Below the pieces are notes generated by a model. The model searched no databases, was not told the DNA's origin, and saw only the letters and a program-made list of their open reading frames with translations. Below are positions 18,758 to 29,558 of a stretch of DNA of 64,000 bases, piece after piece; within the stretch, counting starts at the first letter, position 1; each line of letters begins with the position of its first letter. The position numbers and the translations under genes were made by a program. Origin of the DNA: Bacteroidota bacterium (lineage in GTDB: Bacteria; Bacteroidota; Rhodothermia; Rhodothermales; UBA10348); the NCBI GenBank assembly GCA_022567305.1, contig JADFHF010000013.1:1-64000 (forward strand), written 5' to 3'.

Positions 18758-19327
18758 GTGAACGCAATCAAATTTTATTTCGTCTTCCTATTCCTCCTCC
18801 CGGCGCTTTTGGCGGGCTGTGGAGCGTCCGAGCGGGAAACCCCGGCCGAATTCACCGAATTTGAATCGATTGCACAAGCCGGGAAAAGAGTCGAACTGAA
18901 TCTACCACTTCCCGAGTTCGCCGAAGCCACCTTGTCGGGTGGGACTTTCACGTCGGAGTCCTTCGAAGGACGATTAACCCTTGTAAATTTCTGGGCCACG
19001 TGGTGCGGACCCTGCATTATCGAAATTCCGGAACTTGTCGCGTTACACGATGAGTGGTCCGATCAGCCCTTCGAAATCGTAGGTGTTTCGATGGACCCGG
19101 AGGGATTCGAGATCGTGGAGGCATTCGCAACGGAGTTTCAGATCTCGTACCCCATCATCCTGGATGAAGGCGATTTGGCCGACGCTTTTGGAGGGGTTTA
19201 TGCTCTCCCCACCACTTTCCTGGTAGATGAAAGCGGTACGATCGTATATCGGTTCATCGGTCTGTTCCCGTTTGAGGAAATGCGTGAACACATGAACGAG
19301 CTTCTCGAAAGAGCAGAAGCCAGCTGA
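18758..19327 (+). CDS. TlpA-like thiol:disulfide oxidoreductase lipoprotein
   Basis: A thioredoxin-fold protein anchored as a lipoprotein. The signal peptide ends in LLPALLAGC, a lipobox with Cys. The thioredoxin-like domain has TLVNFWATWCGPCIIEIPEL with the WCGPC active site, then IVGVSMDPEG and the cis-Pro segment GVYALPTTFLVDESG. Such proteins reduce apocytochromes or other periplasmic disulfides. The track opens at TTG 18716 with a long n-region; the GTG at 18758 gives a compact signal peptide (MNAIKFYFVFLF) and is preferred, though neither has a strong ribosome-binding site. It sits between two leftward peptidase genes. Confidence 0.87.
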   Translation: MNAIKFYFVFLFLLPALLAGCGASERETPAEFTEFESIAQAGKRVELNLPLPEFAEATLSGGTFTSESFEGRLTLVNFWATWCGPCIIEIPELVALHDEWSDQPFEIVGVSMDPEGFEIVEAFATEFQISYPIILDEGDLADAFGGVYALPTTFLVDESGTIVYRFIGLFPFEEMREHMNELLERAEAS

Positions 19328-19339
19328 TCGTCGTCGGCT

Positions 19340-20629
19340 CTACCGCGGTACAAAATATCCAACCGTCCTACTGTCAGGCTCAAAAATGCTCTTGGCAGCC
19401 TGCAAGAGATCATCGGTTGTGACAGCGGCAATGGCTTCGGGAATGCTTAGATACAGTTTCCAATCCCCTGAGGCGATGGCTTCGTTCAAGCTCGACGCTA
19501 TCGAGAACGGACCGTCCCGATCGAAGGAAGTATCTGCTCGAACGATTGCCTTCGCCCGATTCAATTCCGTTTCTTCGATCGGCGAAGAGGTCAATCGGTC
19601 AAGCTCTTCAACCAATTTTTCTTCCACATCGGCGTGGGTGATCCCCGGTGCCAGCATTGCATAGACATAGAACAATCCGGGATCTCTAAGAAGCGAGTGC
19701 ACAGCCGAGACGCCAATCGCTCGCCCGCTGTCGACCAGACCGGTATAAAGTCTCCCGGCCTTACCGTCTCCCAGCACAACGGACAAGACAGACAGTGCGG
19801 CGCTTAGAACGTCAGACGCCGGCGGAGCTTTGAATGCTACCATCACTGCACCGGGCTCGCCTGCCATCCGAACGGTCACATGTCGAGTCCCGACTTGACG
19901 AGGTTCAACCGTATGAATTTTCGGAGCCGGGTTCGGCGCAGACGGTATGTCTCCGAAATATTCAGATACCAGGCGCATCGTGCGTTCATCGTCGAACGAA
20001 CCGATGACAGAAACGGTGGCATTATCAGGCCAGTAAAACGTGTCATAGAAGTTTCGCAACTGATTCGGCGACAGGTTTTCGACATCTGAACGCCATCCGA
20101 TCGTTGGATGTCGGTACGGATGAGCAAGGAAGGCCGTACTCCACACGGTTTGGTAGAGCTTTCGCATCGGTTCGTTTTCGCCCCGATCCAATTCATTGAG
20201 AATGACCGTTCTTTCACGGTCGACGTCCTCGGGGTCCAGCTTGGCTCCGCGCATCCGATCAGCTTCGATTTCTATGGCCTGTTCCAATTTGTCGTCCGGG
20301 AGAAGCTCATAATAATTCGTTCGATCCAACCACGTCGTTGCATTTACGCGGGCGCCCACACGTTGGAGCGTATTGAATATTGAATTTCCGGACTCCCGGT
20401 TGAAGCGTTCAGTCCCTTTGAACATGAGATGTTCGAGAAAATGGGTAGCCCCGGTCTCTCCCGTCGATTCATTCCTGGATCCGACGCGATAGGTAATCAT
20501 GAACGTGACGACCGGGGCAAGCGTCATAGGGACCAGCAACACATCCAGGCCGTTGGCATCTAGTCGATATTGCGAGATGCCTTGTCGGGACTCGATCCGT
20601 GTAAATCCGTCGTATCGCCTTTCTTCCAT
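19340..20629 (-). CDS. M16 family zinc peptidase (insulinase-like)
   Basis: 429 residues carrying the inverted zinc motif HFLEHLMFKGT (HxxEH) with the downstream Glu in AIEIEADRMRGAKLDPEDV. This is the catalytic-subunit type of M16 peptidase. The second half (about 190-429) is the non-catalytic homologous domain (GSFDDERTMRLVSEYFG). There is no clear signal peptide, so it may act in the cytosol. Its ATG overlaps the polA stop (TAATG), an unusual translational coupling. A partner inactive M16 subunit is not present nearby, so it may act as a homodimer. Confidence 0.92.
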   Translation of the reverse strand: MEERRYDGFTRIESRQGISQYRLDANGLDVLLVPMTLAPVVTFMITYRVGSRNESTGETGATHFLEHLMFKGTERFNRESGNSIFNTLQRVGARVNATTWLDRTNYYELLPDDKLEQAIEIEADRMRGAKLDPEDVDRERTVILNELDRGENEPMRKLYQTVWSTAFLAHPYRHPTIGWRSDVENLSPNQLRNFYDTFYWPDNATVSVIGSFDDERTMRLVSEYFGDIPSAPNPAPKIHTVEPRQVGTRHVTVRMAGEPGAVMVAFKAPPASDVLSAALSVLSVVLGDGKAGRLYTGLVDSGRAIGVSAVHSLLRDPGLFYVYAMLAPGITHADVEEKLVEELDRLTSSPIEETELNRAKAIVRADTSFDRDGPFSIASSLNEAIASGDWKLYLSIPEAIAAVTTDDLLQAAKSIFEPDSRTVGYFVPR

Positions 20630-23433
20630 TAGTGGGCTTCCAGCCAGTTCGGGCCCGTTTCAATTTCAACTTCAATGGGCACGTCGAGAGGCAGTGCCTC
20701 GACCATTTCCGTTCGCACAAGCTCCCGCAGGACATCGATTTCATCCATTGGCACTTCAAAGACCAACTCGTCATGAACCTGCAAGAGCATTTTCGATTTC
20801 AGCTGTTGATCACGGATCGCGTGATGAATTCGGATCATCGCCAACTTGATCATATCCGCCTGCGTCCCCTGGATGGGCATATTTACAGCCACTCGTTCTG
20901 CGGATGAACGAACATTTCGGTTTCGGGCATTAATGTCTGGCACATAGCGGCGGCGCCCCAGGATTGTTTCTACGTATCCCCTCTCCTGAGCTTTCGCCAC
21001 CTGAAGCGACAGAAACCTCGTCACGTTCGAATAGGATTTCTGATATCCACTGATCAGGTCCCGAGCTTCCTCCACCCGGCACCGAAGACGTTGAGCCAGA
21101 CCAAACGGTGAGATCCCATAGGGTATTCCAAAATTTACTTCCTTGCCTCGCGATCGCTGTTCCCGTGTGACGTCCTCGATCGGAACGCCAAAAACTAGCG
21201 CAGCCGTCGTCGAATGAATATCTGCTCCTTCAGAAAATGCTCTCTTCAGAGCCGAATCGTTACTCAAAGCGGCGAGAATTCTAAGCTCAATTTGCGCATA
21301 GTCTGCGGACATCAGAACAGAGCCTTCGTCCGCCACGAAGGCCTTTCGAATTTCTCGTCCTCGTGCGGACCGAATAGGAATATTCTGAAGGTTTGGATTC
21401 GTGCTGGACAATCTGCCGGTTGCGGCGGTGGTCTGGCCGTAAGACGTATGAACTCGACCTGTCTCCGGGTGAATCAGTTCCCCCAAACTATCGACATACG
21501 TACTCTTGAGTTTTGCCAGCTCCCTCCAGTCGAGAATCAATCCGGGTAGTTCGTGCTCCGTAGCCAACTCCTTCAGAACGCTTTCCCTCGTGGACGGCTT
21601 TCCCTTTCCCGTTTTGGATACGACCGGCATCCCCAGCTTCTCAAATAAGATTTTTCCGAGCTGCTGGGTCGACGCGATATTGAATGATTCTCCTGCGGCT
21701 TCGTAAATCTTACCTTCGAAGGACTCGATCTCTATCGACATTTGACTCGACAGATCCGAGAGCACCCTTTGATCCACGCGGATGCCTGTCATTTCCATGT
21801 CTGCCAACACGCGAATCAATGGAAATTCGATCTCCTCAGCGATTCTCGTGACGCCACCAGCCTCAAGTTCCTTAGACAGAATATTAGACAGTTGGAGCGT
21901 AATGTCCGCGTCTTCGCATGCGTATGGAGAAACCTCCTGAATCGGGACGTCTCGCATGGAACGCTGCTGTTTTCCTTTACCGATCAGACTGGAAATGGGA
22001 ATGGGCTCGTAGTTCAGATACCGGCGGGCGAGCGCATCCATTCCATGCGAATCCTCTGGCGAAACCAGATAGTGGGATATCATGGTATCGAAGAAGGAAC
22101 CACCTACCGTAAGTCCATGTCTTGCAAGCACAATATAATCGTACTTAATGTTTTGTCCGATCTTTTCGGACGTATTGGATAGGATCGGTTCCAGAGCGCG
22201 GAGCACCGCATCCATGCTCGTTCCGTCGGGCATTGGTGTCGGGATATACCATGCTTCAGACTCATGGACCGAAAGGGACACGCCCACAAGTGATGCCATC
22301 ATGGGGTCGGTGGAAGTGGTCTCCGTATCGAAAGACAGACGCTCGGCGTCACTCAATTTTGCAACCAGATCCGCAAGCTCGGATTCATTGCTAATGAGTT
22401 TGTAGGTCGAATCGTCCTCAGAATAGCGGGCGTACCCGTCTTCAGGCTCGACCGCTTGGGCCTCCTCGACCGGTTCGTGAGGCGAAAACAGGTCCTTTTC
22501 GGCCTCTCCTGGCTGTTCGCCCGATGCACCTGTGCCGTTCTGCTCGAACAATCGAAGAATCCTCTGGAAGAGTGAGCTGAATTCGTATTCCTGAAACAGA
22601 ATTTTTATCCGCGGGAGGTCTGGAGCGTGGCGTTGAAAGTCCGACCATGTCAGGTCCAGTGGGACGTCGGTAAGAATCGTGACTAATTCTTTGCTGAGAA
22701 CGGCATCGTCTGCATGATTCAAGAGTCCCTCTCTTGCCTTTTTCCCCTTAACCTCTTCAGCATGCTCAAGCGCCTTTTCAACAGACCCGTATTCAAGAAG
22801 GAGCTTGATCGCCGTCTTTTCGCCGATCCCGGGCACGCCAGGGACGTTGTCAGCAGCATCACCCATCAGCGCCAGGACATCAATAAATTGAATCGGCTTC
22901 AGGCCATACTTCTCTTCAAATGACGACTCCGTAATGGGATCAAAGGATTCCCCGCGGTAGGCCGGGCGAAACTGGCGGATGCGTTCGCTCAGAAGCTGAA
23001 AAAAATCTTTGTCCGGCGACACAATGACCACGTTCGCCCCGTCGGCTTCTGCTTGCCGGGCGAGCGTTCCAATAACATCGTCGGCCTCGACTCCCTCGAC
23101 CTCAGACACCGGAATGTCGAGTGCTTTCACGACTTCCTTAATTCGAGGCAGATTCGAAATCAGGTCTTCCGGGGGCGGGTCCCTATGGGCTTTATATTCA
23201 GGGTAAAGATCGTCCCTGAACGTCCCTCCTTCTCCGGGTGCGTCAAACACAACAACCATATGTTCGATGTTATGATCTTCGATCAGCTTCAGAAGCGCAG
23301 ACACAAATCCATACGTTGCGGATGTATTCTGTCCCTTCGAGTTGATCAGTGGCCGACTGATAAAAATGAAATGGGCTCGATACGCCAAGGCCATGGCATC
23401 GAGCAGGTAAAGAGTGCGCGGAGAATCGGACAT
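20629..23433 (-). CDS. polA: DNA polymerase I
   Basis: 934 residues with all three activities. The N-terminal 5'-3' exonuclease/flap domain spans about 1-300 (LLDAMALAYRAHF, ALMGDAADNVPGVPGIGEKTA). After a linker with EPVEEAQAVEPEDG comes a 3'-5' proofreading domain whose acidic motif is intact (LSFDTETTSTDPMM). The family A polymerase domain has motif A DYAQIELRILA, the O-helix RSRGKEVNFGIPYG and motif C VHDELVFEVP. It does gap filling, Okazaki-fragment processing and repair. The gene leads a two-gene operon with the M16 peptidase. Confidence 0.98.
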   Translation of the reverse strand: MSDSPRTLYLLDAMALAYRAHFIFISRPLINSKGQNTSATYGFVSALLKLIEDHNIEHMVVVFDAPGEGGTFRDDLYPEYKAHRDPPPEDLISNLPRIKEVVKALDIPVSEVEGVEADDVIGTLARQAEADGANVVIVSPDKDFFQLLSERIRQFRPAYRGESFDPITESSFEEKYGLKPIQFIDVLALMGDAADNVPGVPGIGEKTAIKLLLEYGSVEKALEHAEEVKGKKAREGLLNHADDAVLSKELVTILTDVPLDLTWSDFQRHAPDLPRIKILFQEYEFSSLFQRILRLFEQNGTGASGEQPGEAEKDLFSPHEPVEEAQAVEPEDGYARYSEDDSTYKLISNESELADLVAKLSDAERLSFDTETTSTDPMMASLVGVSLSVHESEAWYIPTPMPDGTSMDAVLRALEPILSNTSEKIGQNIKYDYIVLARHGLTVGGSFFDTMISHYLVSPEDSHGMDALARRYLNYEPIPISSLIGKGKQQRSMRDVPIQEVSPYACEDADITLQLSNILSKELEAGGVTRIAEEIEFPLIRVLADMEMTGIRVDQRVLSDLSSQMSIEIESFEGKIYEAAGESFNIASTQQLGKILFEKLGMPVVSKTGKGKPSTRESVLKELATEHELPGLILDWRELAKLKSTYVDSLGELIHPETGRVHTSYGQTTAATGRLSSTNPNLQNIPIRSARGREIRKAFVADEGSVLMSADYAQIELRILAALSNDSALKRAFSEGADIHSTTAALVFGVPIEDVTREQRSRGKEVNFGIPYGISPFGLAQRLRCRVEEARDLISGYQKSYSNVTRFLSLQVAKAQERGYVETILGRRRYVPDINARNRNVRSSAERVAVNMPIQGTQADMIKLAMIRIHHAIRDQQLKSKMLLQVHDELVFEVPMDEIDVLRELVRTEMVEALPLDVPIEVEIETGPNWLEAH

Positions 23434-23563
23434 AACACGAATTGAAATGGGACAATCAAGCTATGAAAAGACCCGGTGACAATACAGCGAGGAACCAATT
23501 CCCCGCTTGTCCTTACATCGAACCGATCTCCGAAAGAGCGCCTGAAAATTCATCGATGAAAAG

Positions 23564-24655
<1,092 letters not shown>

Positions 24656-24684
24656 AAGGTTTACTGACAGATAAGGGATCGAAG

Positions 24685-25434
24685 ATGAAGGGTGTCGTAC
24701 TTGCGGGTGGTACAGGAAGCAGGCTCTTTCCTTTAACGAAAGTGACGAATAAGCACCTACTACCAGTCGGGAGATATCCGATGATTTATCATCCCATCAT
24801 GCGGCTGAAACGGGTCGGTTGTACCGAAATTGCCATTGTCACCAGCCCCGAGCATATGGGTGATGTGGTCAATCTGCTTGGGAGCGGGTTTCGATTCGGA
24901 GTAGATTTCACCTACCGGGTTCAGGACCAATCAGGAGGAATCGCCCAGGCCATGGGCCTCTGTGAGAATTTTACAGGTAGCGATTCCTTTATTGTAATGC
25001 TCGGTGACAATATTCTTGCCGATGATTTTCCGATCGATGTCACAGAATTCATGTCTGGTTCCACGACCATAGCAGGAAAAGCACACGTCTTGCTCAAGCA
25101 GGTCCCCGACCCGGAGAGATACGGCGTACCCAGACTACTGGATGATACGATCGTTGAGGTCATCGAGAAGCCAACCCATCCACCAAGCAATTATTCGGTA
25201 ATCGGAGTATATCTATTCGACCCGAAGGTCTACGATATCATTCGCACTCTCGAGCCATCCGATCGCGGCGAGCTCGAGATCAGCGATGTGATCAGTCATT
25301 ATGCGCAGACGAAAACGCTATCTCATGGTGTAGTACGTGGATGGTGGGGAGATGCTGGAACGCTGGAAGGGTATCAGGAGGCCAATAGCCTGGCGAAAGA
25401 CCTTGTTTACGAAGAAATCCCGGTTAGCGAGTAG
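24685..25434 (+). CDS. rfbA: Glucose-1-phosphate thymidylyltransferase (short form)
   Basis: Makes dTDP-glucose, or another activated sugar, from a sugar-1-phosphate. The nucleotide-binding signature VVLAGGTGSRLFPLT is followed by NKHLLPVGRYPMIYHPI. Later conserved parts are VMLGDNI, VIEKPTHPPSNYSVIGVYLFD and WWGDAGTLEGYQEAN. At 249 residues it is the short single-domain form. The assignment to thymidylyltransferase rests on similarity and the rfbB neighbour. It ends one base before the start of the RmlC-like gene. Confidence 0.92.
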   Translation: MKGVVLAGGTGSRLFPLTKVTNKHLLPVGRYPMIYHPIMRLKRVGCTEIAIVTSPEHMGDVVNLLGSGFRFGVDFTYRVQDQSGGIAQAMGLCENFTGSDSFIVMLGDNILADDFPIDVTEFMSGSTTIAGKAHVLLKQVPDPERYGVPRLLDDTIVEVIEKPTHPPSNYSVIGVYLFDPKVYDIIRTLEPSDRGELEISDVISHYAQTKTLSHGVVRGWWGDAGTLEGYQEANSLAKDLVYEEIPVSE

Positions 25435-25435
25435 C

Positions 25436-25909
25436 GTGGATTGGAAAGACGGTGATATCGACGGCTGTGAATTCACACCACTCTCATTCCATAATGACGG
25501 GCGTGGCTGGCTTGCGGAAATTTTTCGAATAGATGAGCTGAACGAGTCTCATCATCCGGTCATGGCCTACATCTCCGAAACCAATCCCGGACAGGCAAGA
25601 GGACCTCACGAACACACGAATCAATCCGACCTCTTTGCATTTTTCTCAGGCACCATACGTCTTTACATGTGGGACGCCAGATCCGAATCGGTGACATACG
25701 GCGTCCGTTCGGTGCGACTGGTCGGTGAGGCCGATCCCTGCACGGTCATGATCCCTCCGGGTGTCGTCCACGCGTACCGGAATGATGGCACCACGCCCGC
25801 TCTTATTTTGAACTGCCCGAATCGTCTTTACGCCGGACCCGGAAAAACCGAGCAGGTTGATGAGATTCGGCACGAGGATTCCGACTCATCTATTTTTAAG
25901 CTCGAATAG
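25436..25909 (+). CDS. RmlC-like dTDP-4-keto-6-deoxysugar epimerase (cupin)
   Basis: A 157-residue cupin: RGPHEHTNQSDLFAFFSGTIRLYMWD and VMIPPGVVHAYRN are the two beta-jelly-roll motifs. The RmlC family uses such a fold to epimerise dTDP-4-keto-6-deoxyglucose. The protein is shorter than classical RmlC (about 180), so a ketoisomerase of the FdtA type is possible. The track start (25337) overlaps rfbA; the GTG at 25436, just after the rfbA stop, is preferred. It follows rfbB and rfbA in the same direction, so the operon should deliver a modified dTDP-deoxysugar for surface polysaccharide. No rmlD is nearby. Confidence 0.78.
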   Translation: MDWKDGDIDGCEFTPLSFHNDGRGWLAEIFRIDELNESHHPVMAYISETNPGQARGPHEHTNQSDLFAFFSGTIRLYMWDARSESVTYGVRSVRLVGEADPCTVMIPPGVVHAYRNDGTTPALILNCPNRLYAGPGKTEQVDEIRHEDSDSSIFKLE

Positions 25910-25945
25910 ACTCGCCCAAGACCCTATCGCTCCGTCCACATCGCC

Positions 25946-26632
25946 ATGAAACTCGTTCTTTTTGACATAGATGGAACGATTCTCACATCGCGGGGAGTCG
26001 GCAGAAAGGCCATTGCATCCGCGCTGCACCATGTGTCTGGAATTTCAGTCACCTCAGACGAAGTCTCATTCGCAGGACGTACCGACCCTCAAATCATGCG
26101 GGACCTGCTTCGCGTTGGAGGTCTTTCAGAGAATGAAATCGAAAACGTGTTTTGCGAGTGCATGGACAGTTACGTGGCTATTCTGATGCGGACCCTGATC
26201 CCTGAAATGATCACCATTCTCCCTGGAATTCAGGGACTCATACGAACTCTACATGGTCGTTCTGATATAGCCCTTGGTTTACTGACGGGGAACCTGAAGG
26301 ACACGGCCTTTTTGAAATTGCACGCGGCCGGATTGGGTTCTTACTTCTCGTTCGGCGCATACGGGAGCGACCGGGAGGATAGAAATGAGCTGCCTCACGT
26401 CGCCGCTGACAGAGCTGCCTTGGCATTCGGATCTCCCCTAGCCGTTGAAAAAACAGTCATCGTTGGAGATACACCCAACGACATCGAGTGCGCCGCCCAG
26501 TACGGAGCACGTAGCGTGGCCGTCTGTACCGGCGTATTCTCCAGATCCGAATTGGCGCAATGCGATGCTGATCTTCTGGTCGATGACTTCATGGACCCGG
26601 AACCCATGTTCGAACTGCTCGATCGCCTTTAA
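25946..26632 (+). CDS. HAD-superfamily phosphatase (phosphoglycolate phosphatase-like)
   Basis: 228 residues with the HAD motifs: I LFDIDGTILTSRGVG (nucleophile and acid Asp), II GLLTGNLKDTA, III and IV near EKTVIVGDTPNDIECA. A helical cap lies between (about residues 20-85). Such proteins hydrolyse small phosphates such as 2-phosphoglycolate; the exact substrate is not fixed by sequence. It follows the dTDP-sugar genes with a 36-bp gap and overlaps the convergent fructosamine kinase by 4 bp. Confidence 0.86.
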   Translation: MKLVLFDIDGTILTSRGVGRKAIASALHHVSGISVTSDEVSFAGRTDPQIMRDLLRVGGLSENEIENVFCECMDSYVAILMRTLIPEMITILPGIQGLIRTLHGRSDIALGLLTGNLKDTAFLKLHAAGLGSYFSFGAYGSDREDRNELPHVAADRAALAFGSPLAVEKTVIVGDTPNDIECAAQYGARSVAVCTGVFSRSELAQCDADLLVDDFMDPEPMFELLDRL

Positions 26633-27501
26633 CGCCCGTAGGTCTGCAGGATCGTTCCAACGGCGGACGCATATGACGATCCAAACAGGTTCAGGTGATT
26701 CAGTAGATGGTACAGATTGTAGACATCCCGCCTCTGACTGAACCCGTTATCCAGCGGCCAGCTTTCCGCGTAGGCGTCGTAGAATGGTTGCCCGAATGCT
26801 CCAAAGAGTGAACTCATCGCGACATCCACCTCGCGATGACCGTAGTAGACCGCCGGATCGATCAGCACTGGTTTCCCTTTCGAATCGGTCAGCACATTTC
26901 CGGCCCATAGATCGCCGTGAACCAGAGAGGCTCCTGGATTTTCGGGTAGTATCTGTTCGAGTCGGTCTAACAACCGAGTGAAATCCGAATCCCAGTCTAG
27001 TTTCCATACCCCGTTCCGGCGCGCCATCTCGACCTGAGGTCGCAGCCGACAATCTCGGAAAAACTCTCCCCAGCTCGATTTCCGATCGTTGGGCTGCGAA
27101 GAAGCGCCGATAAAATTGTCCGAGGGCAATCCGTAAAACTCTTCCTGAGCCCGGTGAATTTCGGCCAGTCCGCGGCCAAGCGCCGACCACGATTCGGGGG
27201 TATGTGGACTCGTTTCAATCCACTCCAGAACGAGAATGCCTGCGCCCGACTCTAGGCGGGTTTCGGTCACGACTTCCGGAATCCGAATGGAAGACGTGGC
27301 CGAGGCCAGAAGTTGTAACCCGCTCCGTTCCGACTCGAATGTCCGGGCCACTTTGAAGTCACCCCACTTCGCAAAACAGAATCCAGATTCAGTTCGCAGT
27401 TTTGCCGAAGTGCCAATGCAGCCGCCGGACACGGGATAGTCTTCCAGTACTTTTTCACCGAGATCCTCTTCCAGCCCCCGGCAAAGTTCGAGCGGTAGCA
27501 T
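26629..27501 (-). CDS. Fructosamine kinase family protein
   Basis: 290 residues of the fructosamine-3-kinase/APH-like fold. Seen: an N-terminal ATP-binding region (SGGCIGTSAKLRTESGFCFAKWG), the catalytic loop VHGDLWAGNVL with Asp and Asn, and LIDPAVYYGHREVDVAMSSLFG with the metal-binding Asp. The enzyme phosphorylates Amadori products or ribulosamines on proteins, starting their repair. It lies 4 bp from an LMW phosphatase gene in the same direction; the pairing of kinase and low-molecular-weight phosphatase fits known associations in protein deglycation. Confidence 0.93.
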   Translation of the reverse strand: MLPLELCRGLEEDLGEKVLEDYPVSGGCIGTSAKLRTESGFCFAKWGDFKVARTFESERSGLQLLASATSSIRIPEVVTETRLESGAGILVLEWIETSPHTPESWSALGRGLAEIHRAQEEFYGLPSDNFIGASSQPNDRKSSWGEFFRDCRLRPQVEMARRNGVWKLDWDSDFTRLLDRLEQILPENPGASLVHGDLWAGNVLTDSKGKPVLIDPAVYYGHREVDVAMSSLFGAFGQPFYDAYAESWPLDNGFSQRRDVYNLYHLLNHLNLFGSSYASAVGTILQTYGR

Positions 27502-27504
27502 TGT

Positions 27505-28017
27505 TTAGCTGGACGAATTCAGATTGTACTCCGACTCCAACGTGCGAAGGATTTCCGTAGCCGTTCTTTCAACGATTTGAAAAACACGATCAAACCCGCC
27601 ATCGCCGCCGTAATACGGATCAGGTACTTGGTAATCGTCGGGCTCGGGATCCAGTTCTCTAAAAAGACGCACCTTGTTTCCGTATTCGTTGTTTTGATCG
27701 AAATAGAGTATATCGTGGAGATTGTCCCGGTCCATCGCAAAGATGTGCTCGAATTCCTCGAGATCACTCTGAACGAACTGTCGTGCGTGTTGGTCTGCGA
27801 GCGATATTCCATATTTAAGGGCAACGGCCTGCATCCGAGAGTCGGGCGCCTGGCCCACATGCCAGGATCCGGTTCCGGCCGACACTATTTCAAACTGCTC
27901 TGAATGACCCGCTTTTGCAACCAGCGAACGAAATACACCTTCCGCAAGCGGACTTCGACAAATGTTGCCCATACAGACAAACAGAATCCGTACGGGTCGA
28001 GAAGACGATCCTTCCAT
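27505..28017 (-). CDS. Low-molecular-weight protein-tyrosine phosphatase
   Basis: 170 residues with the P-loop VCMGNICRSPLAEG (CxxxxxR) near the N-terminus and the general-acid segment VPDPYYGGDGGFD near the C-terminus. It removes phosphate from phosphotyrosine or, in the deglycation setting, from small phosphoesters. The track opens at a TTG (28029); the ATG at 28017, preceded by GGAG, is preferred. It follows the NSS transporter and precedes the fructosamine kinase. Confidence 0.93.
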   Translation of the reverse strand: MEGSSSRPVRILFVCMGNICRSPLAEGVFRSLVAKAGHSEQFEIVSAGTGSWHVGQAPDSRMQAVALKYGISLADQHARQFVQSDLEEFEHIFAMDRDNLHDILYFDQNNEYGNKVRLFRELDPEPDDYQVPDPYYGGDGGFDRVFQIVERTATEILRTLESEYNLNSSS

Positions 28018-28034
28018 AACACTCTCCAAATCGC

Positions 28035-29528
28035 TCAGCTCAACTGTGGAAACATGCGATGATTGAGCTTTTTATTTAGAGCAATGAAGACAATAGCAAC
28101 AATCGACCACTGAACTAAAGCCGTCATCACACTCAGCGGTTCTAGAGGATTAAACCATGAATCGGGTGCGTATTCAGTCGCCGAAACCCACATGAACCAG
28201 ACGAGCAGGACCGCAGCTTCGATGGGGACCACATATTTGATAATCACCTCCCAGGTTTTGCCCGAATTCCAATCCCCTTCGATAGCATCCACGTCTTCCT
28301 TCCGGAAAGCGGCCGCACCGTACCGAATAATTGAATACGCTACAAATGCACCCGATATCATCAGCGCAACACCCCATACAAAGTCTTGATTTTCGAAAAT
28401 CGTCAGATTGATCGCCGAGGGAACACCCAGAGAAAATCCCAGAATACCGATGGAAATAACCGCCGTTTTTCTAGAAAGGCCGACATCAACCAGTGTCCGT
28501 GAAGCGAGCTCGATCATGGCGATGAGTGAACTGAATGCGGCGAACGAAAGACCCAGGAAGAACAAAATTGCCAGGGTCCCGCCAAATTGCATCTTGGCAA
28601 ACAGTTGCGGCATCCAGATGAAAGTCAGGCCCGTGGCTGCCGGACCGCTTGTCCGCATCACCTCCAATATTTCCGACTTGCTCATTTCAGCGCCGAGAGT
28701 CGCGAATACGGTCCCAAAAATCATGAGCGCTGCCAAAAGTGAAACGGTATTATTCCCGAAGCCTGTGATGAAGGAATTCTTTACCACACCGTAATTTGAC
28801 TTCATGTAGGCACCATACGTCAGAATAAGACCAAATCCGGCACCGGTATCCCAGGCATTCTGTGTGAGTGCTTCAATCCAGACTTTGGGGGATTTCAGCG
28901 TGGCCCAATCCGGTGTAAACAGGAATGAAATCCCTTCAGATGCTCCGTCCAGGGTGATTGCACGTCCTACGGAGATCAGCACAATCACAAACAAGGTGGG
29001 GATCAGAAACTTATTAACCTTTTCGATGGACCTCACACCTCGTAGAACAACGATCGCGCCCAGACCCATCGCCACGGCATGAAAGAGGACCGGACCTCCC
29101 CCGCCCTGAAAACCATCCCAAATCGCTTGGGACGATTCCGTAGACAACGGCAGCGGGTTGGAAATCATCTGGGTGAAATAATAAATGCACCAACCGGCTA
29201 CCACGGAGTAGTAAAACATGATCGCCGTCGAGACAAAAGCGATGAATGCACCCATCCAGGCAAATTTTTTGCCCGCGATTTTAGATATCGTTCCAACGAC
29301 CCCCATCCTGCCTTTCCGACCAAGGGCGAACTCCGCGATAATCAACGGAATCGACCATACAAGCAGGAAGACGACCCAGGCGAAAAGAAAAGCACCAGCA
29401 CCGGCTTCACCGCTATTTTGAGCAGCAATTCTTGGAAATCGCCAGATGTTTCCGGTCCCAACAGCGATACCGAGTACGCTGACGATGAGGCCGAAGCGAC
29501 TTGAAAAATGTTGGTCTGACGTTGACAT
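28035..29528 (-). CDS. Sodium-dependent transporter, NSS/SNF family
   Basis: 497 residues with about twelve transmembrane segments. The first helix motif VLGIAVGTGNIWRFPRI, with the unwound Gly-rich substrate site, is the signature of neurotransmitter:sodium symporters (LeuT-like). They import amino acids or related solutes with Na+. Substrate cannot be fixed from sequence. A sodium-coupled amino-acid carrier fits the peptidase-rich gene content. It is transcribed with the LMW phosphatase and fructosamine kinase. Confidence 0.93.
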   Translation of the reverse strand: MSTSDQHFSSRFGLIVSVLGIAVGTGNIWRFPRIAAQNSGEAGAGAFLFAWVVFLLVWSIPLIIAEFALGRKGRMGVVGTISKIAGKKFAWMGAFIAFVSTAIMFYYSVVAGWCIYYFTQMISNPLPLSTESSQAIWDGFQGGGGPVLFHAVAMGLGAIVVLRGVRSIEKVNKFLIPTLFVIVLISVGRAITLDGASEGISFLFTPDWATLKSPKVWIEALTQNAWDTGAGFGLILTYGAYMKSNYGVVKNSFITGFGNNTVSLLAALMIFGTVFATLGAEMSKSEILEVMRTSGPAATGLTFIWMPQLFAKMQFGGTLAILFFLGLSFAAFSSLIAMIELASRTLVDVGLSRKTAVISIGILGFSLGVPSAINLTIFENQDFVWGVALMISGAFVAYSIIRYGAAAFRKEDVDAIEGDWNSGKTWEVIIKYVVPIEAAVLLVWFMWVSATEYAPDSWFNPLEPLSVMTALVQWSIVAIVFIALNKKLNHRMFPQLS

Positions 29529-29558
29529 AGCAGCTAGAGCGGATGAGTGATATTCGGG

